Shown here: positions 6,174-6,333 of the stretch, in pieces | Position numbering within the stretch: the stretch's first letter is position 1 | Layout of the letters: the number at the start of each line of letters is the position of its first letter | Assembly: GCA_009886815.1 (NCBI GenBank) | Contig: QXYP01000243.1 | Coordinates: forward strand, 1 to 6,333 | Reading direction: 5' to 3' | Source: Halieaceae bacterium | GTDB lineage: Bacteria; Pseudomonadota; Gammaproteobacteria; Pseudomonadales; Halieaceae | Length of the DNA: 6,333 nucleotides | Translations under genes and position numbers: made by a program | The notes under the pieces: model-generated | Database searches by the model: none | What the model was told of the DNA's origin: nothing | Seen by the model: only the letters and a program-made list of their open reading frames with translations

Positions 6174-6333
6174 CTAATAGAGGCTGGCCACTTCTGGGGT
6201 GGAACAGCTCAATAATTTCGCGTCAGCATTTTTTTCCACCAGAGTGACTTCTGCCAGATCAATGGTTAGTGCGCCCGAGGTGCTCATTAAGAAAGGTACA
6301 TCTACAGCGCCCATATTGGTACCCGCTGCTTCG
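6174..6333 (-). CDS. C-terminal fragment of a probable family 3 glycoside hydrolase (partial, continues past right edge)
   Basis: Fifty-two codons plus a TAG are visible, open to the right edge in the frame beginning GAA at 6332. The fragment EAAGTNMGAVDVPFLMSTSG followed by ALTIDLAEVTLVE resembles, from memory, the last beta-strands of the galactose-binding-like C-terminal domain of ExoP-type GH3 beta-glucosidases. In those the pattern is a short acidic or Asp/Met turn, a Val-x-x-Pro-Phe strand, a Thr-x-Gly turn and a final hydrophobic strand. The tail VEKNADAKLLSCSTPEVASLY is unremarkable. Such enzymes are periplasmic or secreted and release glucose from beta-glucans or cello-/laminari-oligosaccharides. 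The next gene, a sugar symporter 15 nt downstream, fits that role. The visible part contains no catalytic residues, so family assignment is tentative; another beta-sandwich-tailed secreted protein is possible. Confidence 0.55.
   Translation of the reverse strand, partial: EAAGTNMGAVDVPFLMSTSGALTIDLAEVTLVEKNADAKLLSCSTPEVASLY

Overview
The window is from a proteobacterial chromosome, most likely a marine gammaproteobacterium. I infer this from the gene order glyA-nrdR-ribD-ribE-ribBA, which is typical of that class, and from a glycoside hydrolase plus a symporter closely resembling Vibrio vSGLT. Base composition is near 50% GC. Every gene I can support lies on the minus strand, so transcription runs from the right edge to the left.

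Right part (6333 to about 4475) is a sugar-utilisation unit. It holds the C-terminal end of a probable family 3 glycoside hydrolase, then a 519-residue sodium/sugar symporter after 15 nt. A 40-codon reading frame with a signal-peptide-like N-terminus follows one base after the symporter stop. The enzyme would release a monosaccharide that the symporter imports. The small frame is either a tiny exported or membrane peptide, or the front end of a lost secreted protein.

Middle (4474 to 3989) is about 490 bases without a convincing gene. It contains a doubtful 75-codon frame, a bulged hairpin, and a plausible sigma-70-type promoter just upstream of glyA.

Left part (3988 to 1) is a compact housekeeping operon: glyA (serine hydroxymethyltransferase), nrdR (repressor of ribonucleotide reductase genes), ribD (deaminase/reductase), ribE (riboflavin synthase) and the start of a ribBA-type gene that runs off the left edge. 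Junctions are 9 nt, a 4-nt overlap, 4 nt and an 8-nt overlap, so translation is probably coupled. ribD and ribE both start with GTG.

The most notable observation is in the ribBA-type gene. Its 3,4-dihydroxy-2-butanone-4-phosphate synthase domain keeps the fold-level sequence of the family, but it has lost the acidic catalytic loop and the metal-binding histidine. It looks like a catalytically dead RibB domain placed inside an otherwise normal riboflavin operon.
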